Below are positions 52,549 through 61,280 of a stretch of DNA of 64,000 nucleotides, one piece after another. Numbering within the stretch: the stretch's first letter is position 1; each line of letters begins with the position of its first letter. Below the pieces are notes generated by a model. That model was not told the origin of the DNA and did not search any database. It was given only the letters and a program-made list of their open reading frames with translations. Made by a program: the position numbers and the translations under genes. This DNA comes from Acidimicrobiia bacterium (GTDB taxonomy: Bacteria > Actinomycetota > Acidimicrobiia > Spongiisociales > ZC4RG35): positions 97,961 to 161,960 of the forward strand of contig JANQOU010000011.1 of the NCBI GenBank assembly GCA_028285585.1, written 5' to 3'.

Positions 52549-53262
52549 ATGCAGTTTGTCCTGATTCATGGTTCCTGGCACGTCGGGGAGTGCTGGGACG
52601 GCGTGCGAGGTCATCTCGAGACCGCGGGTCACCAGGTTCTGGCACCCACACTTCCCGGCAACGGGCCGGGAGCGGACCGAAGTGTGTCGATGGAAGCGAC
52701 CTGGTCACATGTCGCGAACGAGATCACGGGTGCCGACCTCTCGGATGTTGTTCTCGTCGGCCACAGCTTCGGCGGCGCTGTGGTCCAGCTAGTGGCCCAA
52801 GCAATACCGGACCGCATCTCACATGCCGTGTTCCACAACGCCTACGTGGTCGAGGACGGTGCTTCGGTGTTCTCTTACATCCCACCTGATTCGGCAGCTG
52901 CGTTCCAGGCCCTCGAGCAAAACGGCGAGGTGATGGTGCCTTTCGAGCTGTTCCATGCCGGGTTCATGAACGATGCCGACGAAGAAACGGCTAGATCGGC
53001 CTTCGCCCAACTCAGCCCCGAGCCTCTGGCAAGAGCCACCGAGCCGCTCGACCTGTCCCGGTTCCCCGGCCTCGACATCAACAAGGTGTTCGTCCACGCA
53101 ACGGATGATCAGGTATTCCCACCCGACGAGTTCACCTGGCACCCGGGCATGTCACAGCGACTCGGCGAATTCAAGCTGATCGAGATCCCGGGCTCGCACG
53201 AGGTGCTCTTCTCTGCCCCACAGACCCTCGCTGAAGCCTTGATGTCTGCCGTAGGTGGATGA
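52549..53262 (+). CDS. Alpha/beta hydrolase (SABP2/EstC-like)
   Basis: The 237-residue hydrolase has FVLIHGSWHVGECWDGV (oxyanion loop) at residues 3-19, nucleophile elbow VLVGHSFGGAVVQL near 67-80, an acid-region ATDDQVFPP near 184-192 and catalytic His in GSHEVLFSAP near 217-226. This is the methyl-salicylate or cyanohydrin-lyase-like subgroup, small-ester hydrolases without a large lid. AGGGAG stands before the ATG. It overlaps the amidase gene by ATGA. Confidence 0.88.
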   Translation: MQFVLIHGSWHVGECWDGVRGHLETAGHQVLAPTLPGNGPGADRSVSMEATWSHVANEITGADLSDVVLVGHSFGGAVVQLVAQAIPDRISHAVFHNAYVVEDGASVFSYIPPDSAAAFQALEQNGEVMVPFELFHAGFMNDADEETARSAFAQLSPEPLARATEPLDLSRFPGLDINKVFVHATDDQVFPPDEFTWHPGMSQRLGEFKLIEIPGSHEVLFSAPQTLAEALMSAVGG

Positions 53263-54563
53263 CCGACTGGACCGTTCGCGGCGTCGCCACCGCAATTGAG
53301 TCGGGAGAACTGACTCCCACGGAAGCACTGGATCGGTGTCTTCGCGAGATCGAGACGCAGAACCCCCAGATCAACGCGGTGGTCTCGATCAACGAAGACC
53401 GTGCCCGATCAGCCATTGATCGCGGCCTTCCTACGGGACCGCTCCACGGGGTCCCTCTCTTGGTCAAGGATCTGCATGCCGAGGTGGCCGGCCTCCCCCT
53501 ATCCCGAGGCAGCCACTGCTTCGCCGGTGAATCACATGACGAATCGAGTCAGCTGATCGAGCGTCTCGAAGCAGCCGGGGCGGTGGTCGTCGGCAGGACC
53601 AACACGCCTGAGCTGGGACTCAACATCACCACCGAGCCCCAGTTGTGGGGGCCGTGCCGCAACCCTCACAATCTCAAATACTCCTGTGGCGGGTCGAGCG
53701 GCGGCTCCGCCGCGGCGGTCGCGAGCGGCATGGTGCCCGCCGCCCACGGATCCGACTCCGGTGGCTCACTCCGCATTCCGGCATCGTGGTGCGGCGTTGT
53801 CGGCTTCAAGCCGACTCGTGGGCTGATCCCCCATGGGCCACACCGCACCAACCCCTGGGAAGGCCTCAGTCACGAGCACGCCATCACCAAGACTGTCGCC
53901 GACTCTCGACTTCTGCTGGAGGTCGGTGGAGCGCTGCGACTTTCCGAAGTGACCGCCACGAGGCTGGACATCAGCGTCGTCCGAGATGGGCCATCGCCAG
54001 TCGACCCAGCGTGCTTGGCGGCCGTCGACGAGGCAGCGGCACTCTTGTCAACGCTGGGACACGGCGTTTCCAAGCGCAGCTACCCGGAACCGGCACGACA
54101 CATCGGACCGGTAGTCCAGAAGATCATCGGCGCACATGTGGCAGCGGCGACCGCCGACCGCGACCGAGCCCTCCTAGAACTGCCGAGTCGTGATTTGGCG
54201 GCGCTGGGTGACGCGATGTCGGCGTCGGACCTGATCGAGCAACGCGGCCAACTGGCACAACTGACCGAGAAGCTGATTGCCGACATGGGAGACGACGATC
54301 TCTGGCTACTGCCGGTGACCGCCGCACAGGCTCCCGTTCTGGGGTACCTCCACACCGACCGCACCGCCGATGAGCTGTTCGCCGAGATACTGGCGATCGC
54401 GCCCTTCACAATGATGTTCAACATCACAGGTGGCCCCGCTATCAGCATCCCATGGAGTAGCGCCCACAACGGGACTGCCATAGGAGTGCAGGTCGCCGGA
54501 CGCCCCGGAGACGACGCCTTGGTCCTGGAAGTGGCCGAGATATTGATGAGCCGGCCACGTTGA
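53259..54563 (+). CDS. Amidase (amidase signature family)
   Basis: The 434-residue enzyme has the Ser-cisSer-Lys triad setting: GVPLLVKDLHAEVAGLPLS near residues 66-84 (Lys), CGGSSGGSAAAVASGMVPAA near 144-163 (cis-Ser) and HGSDSGGSLRIPASWCGVVG near 164-183 (nucleophile Ser). PTRGLIP follows. It hydrolyses an amide of unknown structure in the cytoplasm. It is translated from an ATGA overlap with the esterase-like gene, so ester and amide cleavage of one compound class is likely. Confidence 0.92.
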   Translation: MTDWTVRGVATAIESGELTPTEALDRCLREIETQNPQINAVVSINEDRARSAIDRGLPTGPLHGVPLLVKDLHAEVAGLPLSRGSHCFAGESHDESSQLIERLEAAGAVVVGRTNTPELGLNITTEPQLWGPCRNPHNLKYSCGGSSGGSAAAVASGMVPAAHGSDSGGSLRIPASWCGVVGFKPTRGLIPHGPHRTNPWEGLSHEHAITKTVADSRLLLEVGGALRLSEVTATRLDISVVRDGPSPVDPACLAAVDEAAALLSTLGHGVSKRSYPEPARHIGPVVQKIIGAHVAAATADRDRALLELPSRDLAALGDAMSASDLIEQRGQLAQLTEKLIADMGDDDLWLLPVTAAQAPVLGYLHTDRTADELFAEILAIAPFTMMFNITGGPAISIPWSSAHNGTAIGVQVAGRPGDDALVLEVAEILMSRPR

Positions 54564-54582
54564 CCCGGCTCCCGGAGCCCAG

Positions 54583-54768
54583 CTACTTGTCGTCTAGCCC
54601 CTCAACGAAGTCCTTGGCAGCCTCTGCGCCTTTGTCGATGTGCTCCGAGTGCTCGCCGCCCGTCTTCTCGTCGACGAAATCTGCGGCTTTGTCGATGCCG
54701 TCCTTGACTGCATCCTCGTGCTCGCCGGCAAGGTCTTTGGCCTTGTCGATGAAGTCGCCTATGCCCAT
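54583..54768 (-). CDS. MT0933-type antitoxin-like small protein
   Basis: The 61-residue acidic, helical protein reads MGIGDFIDKAKDLAGEHEDA and continues with repeated Lys/Ala/Asp helices (VKDGIDKAADFVDEKTGG), the pattern of the mycobacterial MT0933/Rv0909 antitoxin family. The start is ATG 54768, because AAGGAG lies five bases upstream; a GTG two codons earlier is worse placed. No toxin gene is adjacent: the neighbours are an amidase and a dehydrogenase. The copy may have another role, such as stress response. Confidence 0.8.
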   Translation of the reverse strand: MGIGDFIDKAKDLAGEHEDAVKDGIDKAADFVDEKTGGEHSEHIDKGAEAAKDFVEGLDDK

Positions 54769-54835
54769 GTCCACTCCTTGGTCTTCGTGTCGGCGCGAGC
54801 CTAACGCAGCGAACGGGACTGCGATCTCGAGAGAG

Positions 54836-56044
54836 CTACCGCCGGCTCACGTAGTCGCGAGAGAGCTCTTCGACGGAGTTCACGCCGACCAGCGCCATGT
54901 TGCGCCGAACACCTGCTTCCAAGAAGCCAAGGACGTGATCCACACCGGCTTCTCCGGCGGCGCCCAGCCCATACAGATAGGCGCGGCCGGCCATGCAAGC
55001 CTTGGCTCCAAGTGCGAGCGCCTTGACGATGTCGGCACCTCGTCGCACGCCCCCGTCACAGATCACGGCTGCCCGATCCCCAACGGCGTCCACCACCGGC
55101 TCGATCAGGTCGGCAATCGCCGGAGCGCTGTCCAGCTGACGGCCTCCGTGGTTGGAGATGGCGATGCCGTCCACACCCAGGTCGACGGCGATCAGAGCGT
55201 CCTCGGTGGTCTGGATGCCTTTGAGCACCAGGGGGCCGTCCCATTGCGAGCGCAGCCAGCCAACGTCATCCCAGGAGAGTCCCGGGTCGAACTGAGAGCT
55301 CACCTGCTCGGCAAGCGAAACTGCCGTCGATCCGTCTCCGACGTCGCGACCGGCCAGGTTGGCGAACGTGATCGGCTCCGCTCGGATGAAGTCCCAGGTC
55401 CAAGCAGGGTGGACCAGACCGTCGATGATCGTCCCCAGCCCAAGCTTCGGGGGAAGGGTGTACCCGCGGCGAACGTCTCTCTCCCGGCGACCCAAGACCA
55501 CGGTGTCGACCGTCAGCATGAGTGTCGAGTAGCCGGCACCCGCTGCTCTGGAGACCAGTTCCTTCACCAGCCCGCGATCACGCCACATGTAGACCTGGAA
55601 CCACTTCTGCCCGTCGTTGACCTCGGCTACCTCCTCGATGGACCGAGTTGCCATCGTCGACAGCGAGTATGGGATGCCGGCGCGCTCAGCGGCTCTTGCC
55701 ACGGCCAGCTCACCTTGTGAGTGGGCGATGCGGGTGAATCCGGTGGGTGCGAGAACCAACGGGAACGCGAGGCGGTTTCCAAACAACTCGGTGGAGGTGT
55801 CGACATCCGTCATGTCTCGCATGACCCTCGGCCGGAACTCGATCGATTGAAATGCGCTGACATTGCGGCGTGCCGCGTCCTCATCTTCAGCTGCGCCATC
55901 GATGTAGTCGAAGACTCCGCGCGGCAAACGACGGCGAGCGATCTGTCTCAGATCATCGACATTCGCCGACCGTTGGAGTCGGCGCTTGGTCGCACTCAGC
56001 TCGATCGGCTTGAACCGCGCCACAGAGCGCAGAGACTCAAACAC
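54836..56044 (-). CDS. FMN-dependent alpha-hydroxyacid (lactate) dehydrogenase
   Basis: The 402-residue TIM-barrel enzyme has GVFDYIDGAAEDE near residues 43-55, LVLAPTGFTRIAHSQGE, QVYMWRDRG, LMLTVDTVVLGRRERDVRRG, GPLVLKGIQTTEDA and the family signature ISNHGGRQLD near 296-305, followed by DGGVRRGADIVKALALGA. It oxidises L-lactate or another 2-hydroxyacid to the 2-oxoacid. The GTG start has GAGGAGG four bases upstream. MftD of mycofactocin clusters is similar, but no mycofactocin genes are nearby. Confidence 0.9.
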   Translation of the reverse strand: MFESLRSVARFKPIELSATKRRLQRSANVDDLRQIARRRLPRGVFDYIDGAAEDEDAARRNVSAFQSIEFRPRVMRDMTDVDTSTELFGNRLAFPLVLAPTGFTRIAHSQGELAVARAAERAGIPYSLSTMATRSIEEVAEVNDGQKWFQVYMWRDRGLVKELVSRAAGAGYSTLMLTVDTVVLGRRERDVRRGYTLPPKLGLGTIIDGLVHPAWTWDFIRAEPITFANLAGRDVGDGSTAVSLAEQVSSQFDPGLSWDDVGWLRSQWDGPLVLKGIQTTEDALIAVDLGVDGIAISNHGGRQLDSAPAIADLIEPVVDAVGDRAAVICDGGVRRGADIVKALALGAKACMAGRAYLYGLGAAGEAGVDHVLGFLEAGVRRNMALVGVNSVEELSRDYVSRR

Positions 56045-56173
56045 CCTTCCTCCTCGCCTGGAAACTGAAGCATCTGCCAGTCACGAGGTCGATCGTAGAG
56101 CCATCCAAGCGAAGGCTTAAAAGGAACGATCTACGGCTCGAATGACGGCCCCGGCCTGCGATTCAATGTGCGC

Positions 56174-59100
56174 TCAGGCAGATCCCATCTCGTTGAAGAC
56201 GGCCTGGCGGGAACGGGCCCGATCGAACACCAGCAGCACACAACCGAGGATGATGAAACCGGCGCCACTGGCGAAGATACGGCCCATTTCGATGCCGGTG
56301 AGCGGCAAGGCTCCACCGATGTCGAGGGCCAAGACCACAGTCACGGGCTCTCCGGCACCGTCACTGCCGCGGACCTCGAGATCAGGGTCCCCGCCAACTT
56401 CCTCGGGGATCGTCACAGTGGCCGAGAAGGTGCCGTCACCACCGGCGGTGAAGGTGCCCAGCGAAACCGCTGGATCGGTCATCAAGAAGATCTCGACAGT
56501 CGAGTTCGGCTCAAAGCCCTCCCCAGACACGTCGAGTTCGTCGCCTGGATCCGGGTTGGTTCGATCAACGTCTGCAGTCGGGACTGCGATGACGGTGACC
56601 TCGATAGCCGGCGAGGTGGCCGCCGTGTTCTGACCGTCCCCTGAGTATTCGGCCGTGACTGTGTGGTCGCCGACGCCAAACGACGAGACAACCAGCGACG
56701 CAGATCCTCCTGAGACCGTCGCTGTGCCCAGGCTCGTAGAGCCTTGGAAGAACTCAACCGTGCCGGTTGGGTTGTTCCCCGTGATCGTGGCCGTGAGAGT
56801 GACGCTCTCCCCCACGGTCGCCGGATCTGGTGACGCTTCGATCGTGATGAGGGTGGCGACCGTGACCTCGGTTGCCGAAGACGTCGACGAGTAGTTGTCG
56901 GCGTCACCGCTGTAGGTGGCGGTCAGCGAGCGAATCCCCGGGGCCAGCGAAGAGGTCACCAATGTCGCTGTGCCACTGCTCAGAGTCCCGGTTCCCAAGC
57001 TCGTCGAGCCGTCAAAGAACTCCACTGATCCGGTTGGACTGCTGCCGGTCACGGTCGCGGTCAACGTCACGGGGTCTCCACTGGTGATTTCGGTGGGTGA
57101 TGCGCCTAGCGACGTCGAGCTCGCGTTCTTGATGGTCACTTGCACAGATTCCGAGTCAGGCCCTGTGCCATTGCCGTTCGTCGCCGAAACCGTGATCGTG
57201 TAGGTAGTGCCCACAGCCAGCCCGATGATGGTGCAACTTGCGGCCGTGGTAGTCGTGCACGAGCCCCCGCCGGGAGACGAAGACACTGTGTAGCCGGTGA
57301 TGGCGGAGCCCCCATCGCTCGCTGGCGGAGACCACGAGACCAAGACACGGCCGTCACCTGGCGATGCCGTCACCGAAGTCGGAGGGCCGGGAGGCCCTGT
57401 GGGTGTCACGGGGCTCGACGCCAGGGAGTCGGTCCCCTCGGTGGACCCGATCAGCGTGGTCACGATGAACGTGTACGGGGTGCCGTTGGTCAGGCCGGTG
57501 ACCGTACAGGTCGTCGTCGAGACAGACGACGTGGAACACGTAGCACCACCCGGTGATGCAGTGACCAGGTATCCCGTCACGCCGGTGGCGTCGATGGGCT
57601 GATCCCAACTGACAGCGACCTGTCCGTCACCTGGCGTTCCCGTGACGTTGCGCGGTGCCGGCGGCAGCAATATGCCGAGATTGACGGCTGCGGATCCGGT
57701 CTCGTCTCCGTCAGATGCGATGATGGAGAAGGTCTCGGCGGCCGGGTTTGTCGTCGCCTCAATCGCTGCGTCATCGGCGACGATTCTGTAATCGCCGGTT
57801 GCTTCTGCCAGATAGAGAGTCCCGTACGTTCCGACCAACCGGTGGTCGTATGCGACGCTGGAAACTGTGTAGCTGCCTGGTGTGCCGCCATCGATCGAAT
57901 AGGTCAAGGACGAGCTGTCTGGGTCGGTGAAGGAGATAGTTCCTGTGATGTCGGCGAAGACGTCATCGGCCGTCGTGTTCGTCCACGAAACCGACTCCGG
58001 AGTGCCGACCGGTGGGTCGTTCACTGGCGTGATATTGATCACGATGGTCCCTGAAGCAGAGCCTTCCGCCACACTCTGGGCGGTCACGACCACGTTGCGT
58101 TCGGCCGGCGGGTTGTCGCCTCGATGCTCGTAGGTGAGCAGCTCTGCCACCGACGACACCATCGCATCAGTGACCAACTCGGTGGACACCACCTTGAAGT
58201 TGTCGATGTAGAGGCTTGCGCCTGCGGCACGGCCACACGTCGCGTCGCTGGTGCCTGACACGAACACGAATCGATAGGTGGCTGTGGCCGGCACGTTGAC
58301 GTTGACCGTTGCCCAGTTGGTAGTCCCGACAGCACTGGTGGAGAAAGCATCGAGAACCTCTGTCTGGGCACCGGTGGAGGTGTTGAGGAGGTAACCGAAC
58401 ACGGCGTAGGCGTCCGAACCGGCAAAGGCTCTCCAATCGAAACTGAGGTTCTGGCCCGAGACAGCATCGAAGGCATCGCTGTAGACCGCGGGCCCGTGGA
58501 CCACATCGCATCCGTTTGCCGTGGTCATGTTGCTGGTGAGGCCGAGGGCGTATGTGCCTTCTGTCGGCCCGGGTGGGTTCGCCGTGGTGAAGGAGCTCGT
58601 ATAGGTGGCCGAAACGGGAGCGTCGCCGTCACCGCCTGAGGCCGGTGGGTAGGAAGCGGTGTCGACCGTTACGAAGCCGGCTAACGAGGTGACACCCAGC
58701 TCGACACGATCCTCGAAGAGCGTCCAACCGGTGGCGTCCCCGGTCTCGAAACCGGGATTCTGGAAGTCGGACCCGAAGTTGATGCGGAGCTTGGTCCCGC
58801 CCTGGCCGTCATTGACCGCGTCTATCGAGCCGATGGGAACCGCAGTGGATCCGTCGCCTACGTACACGGCTGTGCCGACAACGGAAACCTCGCCGTTGGT
58901 CGTGACCGGAGTGGAAACGGTTTTCAGTGCCAGGTACTCGTCAGCGGTTGCCCCGGTGATCTCGAAGTCGACGTACTGCCCGTCATAGAAGTTGCCACCG
59001 GTGACGACGGTGCCGATGCCGATTTCGAGTGGCTCGGCCTGCTCGACGTACGTGAAGGGGCCTCCCGTTGTCACCGAAACCACGGCTTGGGCAGGCAAAG

Positions 59101-59188
59101 GGGTCAGGGCAAAGATCGCCGCAACTGCCGCGACCAGGGAGAGCACGGTTCTCGTGCGCCTCGTTATTGACGTTGTTGAACTACCCAC
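56174..59188 (-). CDS. LPxTG-anchored surface protein with FnIII and Ig-like repeats
   Basis: The 1004-residue protein has a signal peptide with cleavage after PAQA at residue 35, then two lectin/jelly-roll-like regions (~35-370). VNDPP cadherin-like segments follow (~400-520), then two FnIII domains in tandem (each starting with PxxPxxVTxxPGDGxVxVSW) and two bacterial Ig-like domains in tandem (each with VTLTATxTGxxPTGxVEFF). A third domain with DPGDELDVSGEGFEPNS precedes the sorting signal LPLTG at 961-965, a hydrophobic span and an Arg-rich tail. It should be covalently attached to the wall by a sortase, not encoded here. The GTG at 59188 has GGAGAG seven bases upstream. Confidence 0.9.
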   Translation of the reverse strand: MGSSTTSITRRTRTVLSLVAAVAAIFALTPLPAQAVVSVTTGGPFTYVEQAEPLEIGIGTVVTGGNFYDGQYVDFEITGATADEYLALKTVSTPVTTNGEVSVVGTAVYVGDGSTAVPIGSIDAVNDGQGGTKLRINFGSDFQNPGFETGDATGWTLFEDRVELGVTSLAGFVTVDTASYPPASGGDGDAPVSATYTSSFTTANPPGPTEGTYALGLTSNMTTANGCDVVHGPAVYSDAFDAVSGQNLSFDWRAFAGSDAYAVFGYLLNTSTGAQTEVLDAFSTSAVGTTNWATVNVNVPATATYRFVFVSGTSDATCGRAAGASLYIDNFKVVSTELVTDAMVSSVAELLTYEHRGDNPPAERNVVVTAQSVAEGSASGTIVINITPVNDPPVGTPESVSWTNTTADDVFADITGTISFTDPDSSSLTYSIDGGTPGSYTVSSVAYDHRLVGTYGTLYLAEATGDYRIVADDAAIEATTNPAAETFSIIASDGDETGSAAVNLGILLPPAPRNVTGTPGDGQVAVSWDQPIDATGVTGYLVTASPGGATCSTSSVSTTTCTVTGLTNGTPYTFIVTTLIGSTEGTDSLASSPVTPTGPPGPPTSVTASPGDGRVLVSWSPPASDGGSAITGYTVSSSPGGGSCTTTTAASCTIIGLAVGTTYTITVSATNGNGTGPDSESVQVTIKNASSTSLGASPTEITSGDPVTLTATVTGSSPTGSVEFFDGSTSLGTGTLSSGTATLVTSSLAPGIRSLTATYSGDADNYSSTSSATEVTVATLITIEASPDPATVGESVTLTATITGNNPTGTVEFFQGSTSLGTATVSGGSASLVVSSFGVGDHTVTAEYSGDGQNTAATSPAIEVTVIAVPTADVDRTNPDPGDELDVSGEGFEPNSTVEIFLMTDPAVSLGTFTAGGDGTFSATVTIPEEVGGDPDLEVRGSDGAGEPVTVVLALDIGGALPLTGIEMGRIFASGAGFIILGCVLLVFDRARSRQAVFNEMGSA

Positions 59189-59307
59189 TAAAGGTCTCTC
59201 CAAGAAACGGGTTCGCTGACGACCTGGACGCCGACGGTGGACTCTAGGGGACAAGAGCCACGCATGCAGATTCAAGTCGGTCGTCACGCTGGCACATGAG
59301 ACGAAGC

Positions 59308-59859
59308 TCAGTGATGTGTGGCGTGACTCCCGAGCGAAGCGTGGACATCGGCGTAGTGGCGGTGTGCGGCACGAGAGAACCCGTCGTGGACCCCGCGGAG
59401 CTCGACTCTTGTCATATCTCGCTTGAGGTTTGCCCTCGGAAGTCTGAGCTTCGTGTCAAAAAGCAGGGCAATTCCGACGATCGATGTCGACAGTGCAGTG
59501 ACACCAACCGGCCCACCGAGAAGGAGGGGCTCAAGAGCCGCTATGGAACTGATCGCGACCACAACGCCTCCAATGGCGAGCCACAACCCCAGCCGCCGAC
59601 GCGACTCCAAACGCCGGTAAACGCTTGACGACAAGGGAATCCAGCCTTTTAGGACAGCACTGCTGCTCGTGAGAGCAACCACGAGTACCACAATCCAGCC
59701 AAACACAGGTATCAGAAGAAGTAGCCAAGGCAACGGACCCCGTGAGCGCGCTGTGGACTCAATTGCGTGGGTGGCCGGCTCGCCTGACACCGAGCACACA
59801 CGAGGAAGGCTGCCGTCAGCGAAGTCCTTCGCCGGCACAGAAGTGATCGAGCGGCGCAT
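59308..59859 (-). CDS. Membrane protein of unknown function
   Basis: The 183-residue protein has a short N-terminal soluble part with a CSVSGEPATHA segment near residues 22-32 and three likely membrane spans (~45-65, ~85-108, ~112-130), followed by a charged tail. I do not recognise the family. The ATG at 59859 is chosen over a longer frame with an unconvincing Gly/Arg-rich start. It stands alone between the surface protein and another small membrane protein on the same strand. Confidence 0.6.
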   Translation of the reverse strand: MRRSITSVPAKDFADGSLPRVCSVSGEPATHAIESTARSRGPLPWLLLLIPVFGWIVVLVVALTSSSAVLKGWIPLSSSVYRRLESRRRLGLWLAIGGVVVAISSIAALEPLLLGGPVGVTALSTSIVGIALLFDTKLRLPRANLKRDMTRVELRGVHDGFSRAAHRHYADVHASLGSHATHH

Positions 59860-59986
59860 GCCAAAAGCATACGCCGCTCTCCATGCGTGATCTCTTTGGA
59901 ACGGGCCTCCGCACCCCCGTGCCCCACGCAACCAGCTTGATCACCTGTGCGAACCCTCGAACCGATGCCGCACGCCACCAAGGGCT

Positions 59987-60352
59987 TCAGTTCGTGTCGG
60001 CCTCGGCTGTCCGCGCCCTACGCGCCTCTCTGAACGACTGGATGGCGAAGTAAAGAAAGACTCCGCAGACGACGGCAGTGCCTATCTGACTGAAGCCCGA
60101 CCAGCCGGATGCGCCTCGGGATGTCGCAGAGCCAATGCTCCCGAGCGAAGTCAGTAGAGCCAACGCTGCTGCGATGTGCATGGAATGGTGGCTCAACTCC
60201 GGCTTTGCCCGCCCAACGACGCCGAGTATGACGAGGAGGCCACCCACGATCGCTGGAAGCCAGGACGTGAAACTTTGAGAATCGGATATGAGAGAGACCA
60301 CCACTCCGAGAACGACCAGAACCAAACCTGAAACAACTGCCTTGGATGTCAT
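59987..60352 (-). CDS. Small four-span membrane protein of unknown function
   Basis: The 121-residue protein has about four hydrophobic segments (VVSGLVLVVLGVVVSLI at ~6-22, WLPAIVGGLLVILGVVG at ~31-47, a segment at ~56-74 and TAVVCGVFLYFAIQSF at ~92-107) and a short basic tail. The layout resembles small membrane proteins common in environmental bacteria; no function is known to me. ATG start. A short inverted repeat, GATAGC/GCTATC, stands upstream at 60379-60401. Confidence 0.65.
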   Translation of the reverse strand: MTSKAVVSGLVLVVLGVVVSLISDSQSFTSWLPAIVGGLLVILGVVGRAKPELSHHSMHIAAALALLTSLGSIGSATSRGASGWSGFSQIGTAVVCGVFLYFAIQSFREARRARTAEADTN

Positions 60353-60434
60353 GACGCCAACCTATATCTGTCGCCGCCGATAGCCGCGAGCGGTTGCTAT
60401 CACCTCATCGAACTCAGCTCGCTACGAAGAGCCT

Positions 60435-61187
60435 CTAGGAGCTTTTGGGTTTGGTCGCCTTGATGATCGCCGAATCCATGCCGTCGGTCGCCTGATGGGT
60501 GGCCTCGGTGGTGAAGTCGATGAAGCCGGCGGACTCCAGCTGCTCCGAGTACTCGCCATAGGAGAGAGCGCCGGCGATGCAACCAACCCAGGTTCCCCGC
60601 TCCGCTCGCTCTTCCGCTGACAGATCATCTCGAGCGACGACATCTGAGATCCCGATGCGTCCGCCCGGCTTCAGCACCCGAGCCATCTCGGCGAACACTG
60701 CCGGCTTGTCCGTGGACAGATTGATCACGCAGTTCGAGATGATCACATCGACTGAGCTGTCGTCGAGCGGGATCTCCTCGATGTAGCCCTTGAGGAACTC
60801 GACATTGCCGACGCCGGCCTCTGCTGCGTTGGATCGCGCCAGGTCGAGCATCTCGTCGGTCATGTCCAAGCCGTAGGCGAACCCAGAATCTCCGACTCGC
60901 CGGGCAGAGAGAAGGACATCGATCCCTCCACCGGAGCCCAAATCCAGGACCGTCTCCCCTTCCATCAACTCGGCCACGGCAGTTGGGTTGCCACAACCGA
61001 GACGAGTGGTGGCCGCCTTGTCGGGGATCGCATCGAGGTCGGCTTCTGAATAGGCACCAGCCGTCAGATCGGCACCAACACTCGAATCCGGTCCGCAGTC
61101 ACCTGTCGGACCACAGCAAGAGCCTTCGGTCGCCGCTACGGCATAGCGCTCCCGGACCTTCTCCCTCACTTCCACATCGCCTGCCAC
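60435..61187 (-). CDS. arsM: Arsenite S-adenosylmethionine methyltransferase
   Basis: The 250-residue enzyme has an N-terminal Cys cluster [11 protein letters not shown] (Cys 24, 25, 31), [14 protein letters not shown] (Cys 65), SAM motif [22 protein letters not shown] near residues 79-99 (one residue longer than quoted elsewhere), the core Cys in [10 protein letters not shown] and the late [11 protein letters not shown], the Cys arrangement of ArsM. It methylates arsenite to less toxic or volatile species. The GTG at 61187 follows GAGGAGG at good spacing. It stands 14 kb from the ars operon but has its own ArsR-type operator. Confidence 0.92.
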   Translation of the reverse strand: MAGDVEVREKVRERYAVAATEGSCCGPTGDCGPDSSVGADLTAGAYSEADLDAIPDKAATTRLGCGNPTAVAELMEGETVLDLGSGGGIDVLLSARRVGDSGFAYGLDMTDEMLDLARSNAAEAGVGNVEFLKGYIEEIPLDDSSVDVIISNCVINLSTDKPAVFAEMARVLKPGGRIGISDVVARDDLSAEERAERGTWVGCIAGALSYGEYSEQLESAGFIDFTTEATHQATDGMDSAIIKATKPKSS

Positions 61188-61200
61188 CGTCGCCTCCTCA

Positions 61201-61247
61201 TATTGATGACTATCGAAATGTAGTACACGTATTGATAGTCGTCAATA
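61201..61247 (-). promoter_or_regulatory. ArsR-type double operator and promoter of arsM
   Basis: On the minus strand, TTGACG (61245-61240), a 17-bp spacer and TACATT (61222-61217) make a promoter. TATTGATGACTATCGAA (61201-61217) and ATTGATAGTCGTCAATA (61231-61247) are inverted repeats matching at 14 of 17 positions. The second contains its own ATTGA-N6-TCAAT dyad. Both arms flank or overlap the promoter elements, as expected for an ArsR/SmtB repressor. Confidence 0.8.
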
Positions 61248-61280
61248 TGATGTAGGGACGCAACGAGTTACCGTCGCACC

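Noticed and set aside
54560..55720. A 386-codon plus-strand frame
   Set aside because: It lies antisense to the antitoxin and hydroxyacid dehydrogenase genes and shows no domain.
54836..56044. MftD of a mycofactocin cluster
   Set aside because: Similar enzyme family, but no mftA, mftB, mftC or mftE neighbours are visible.
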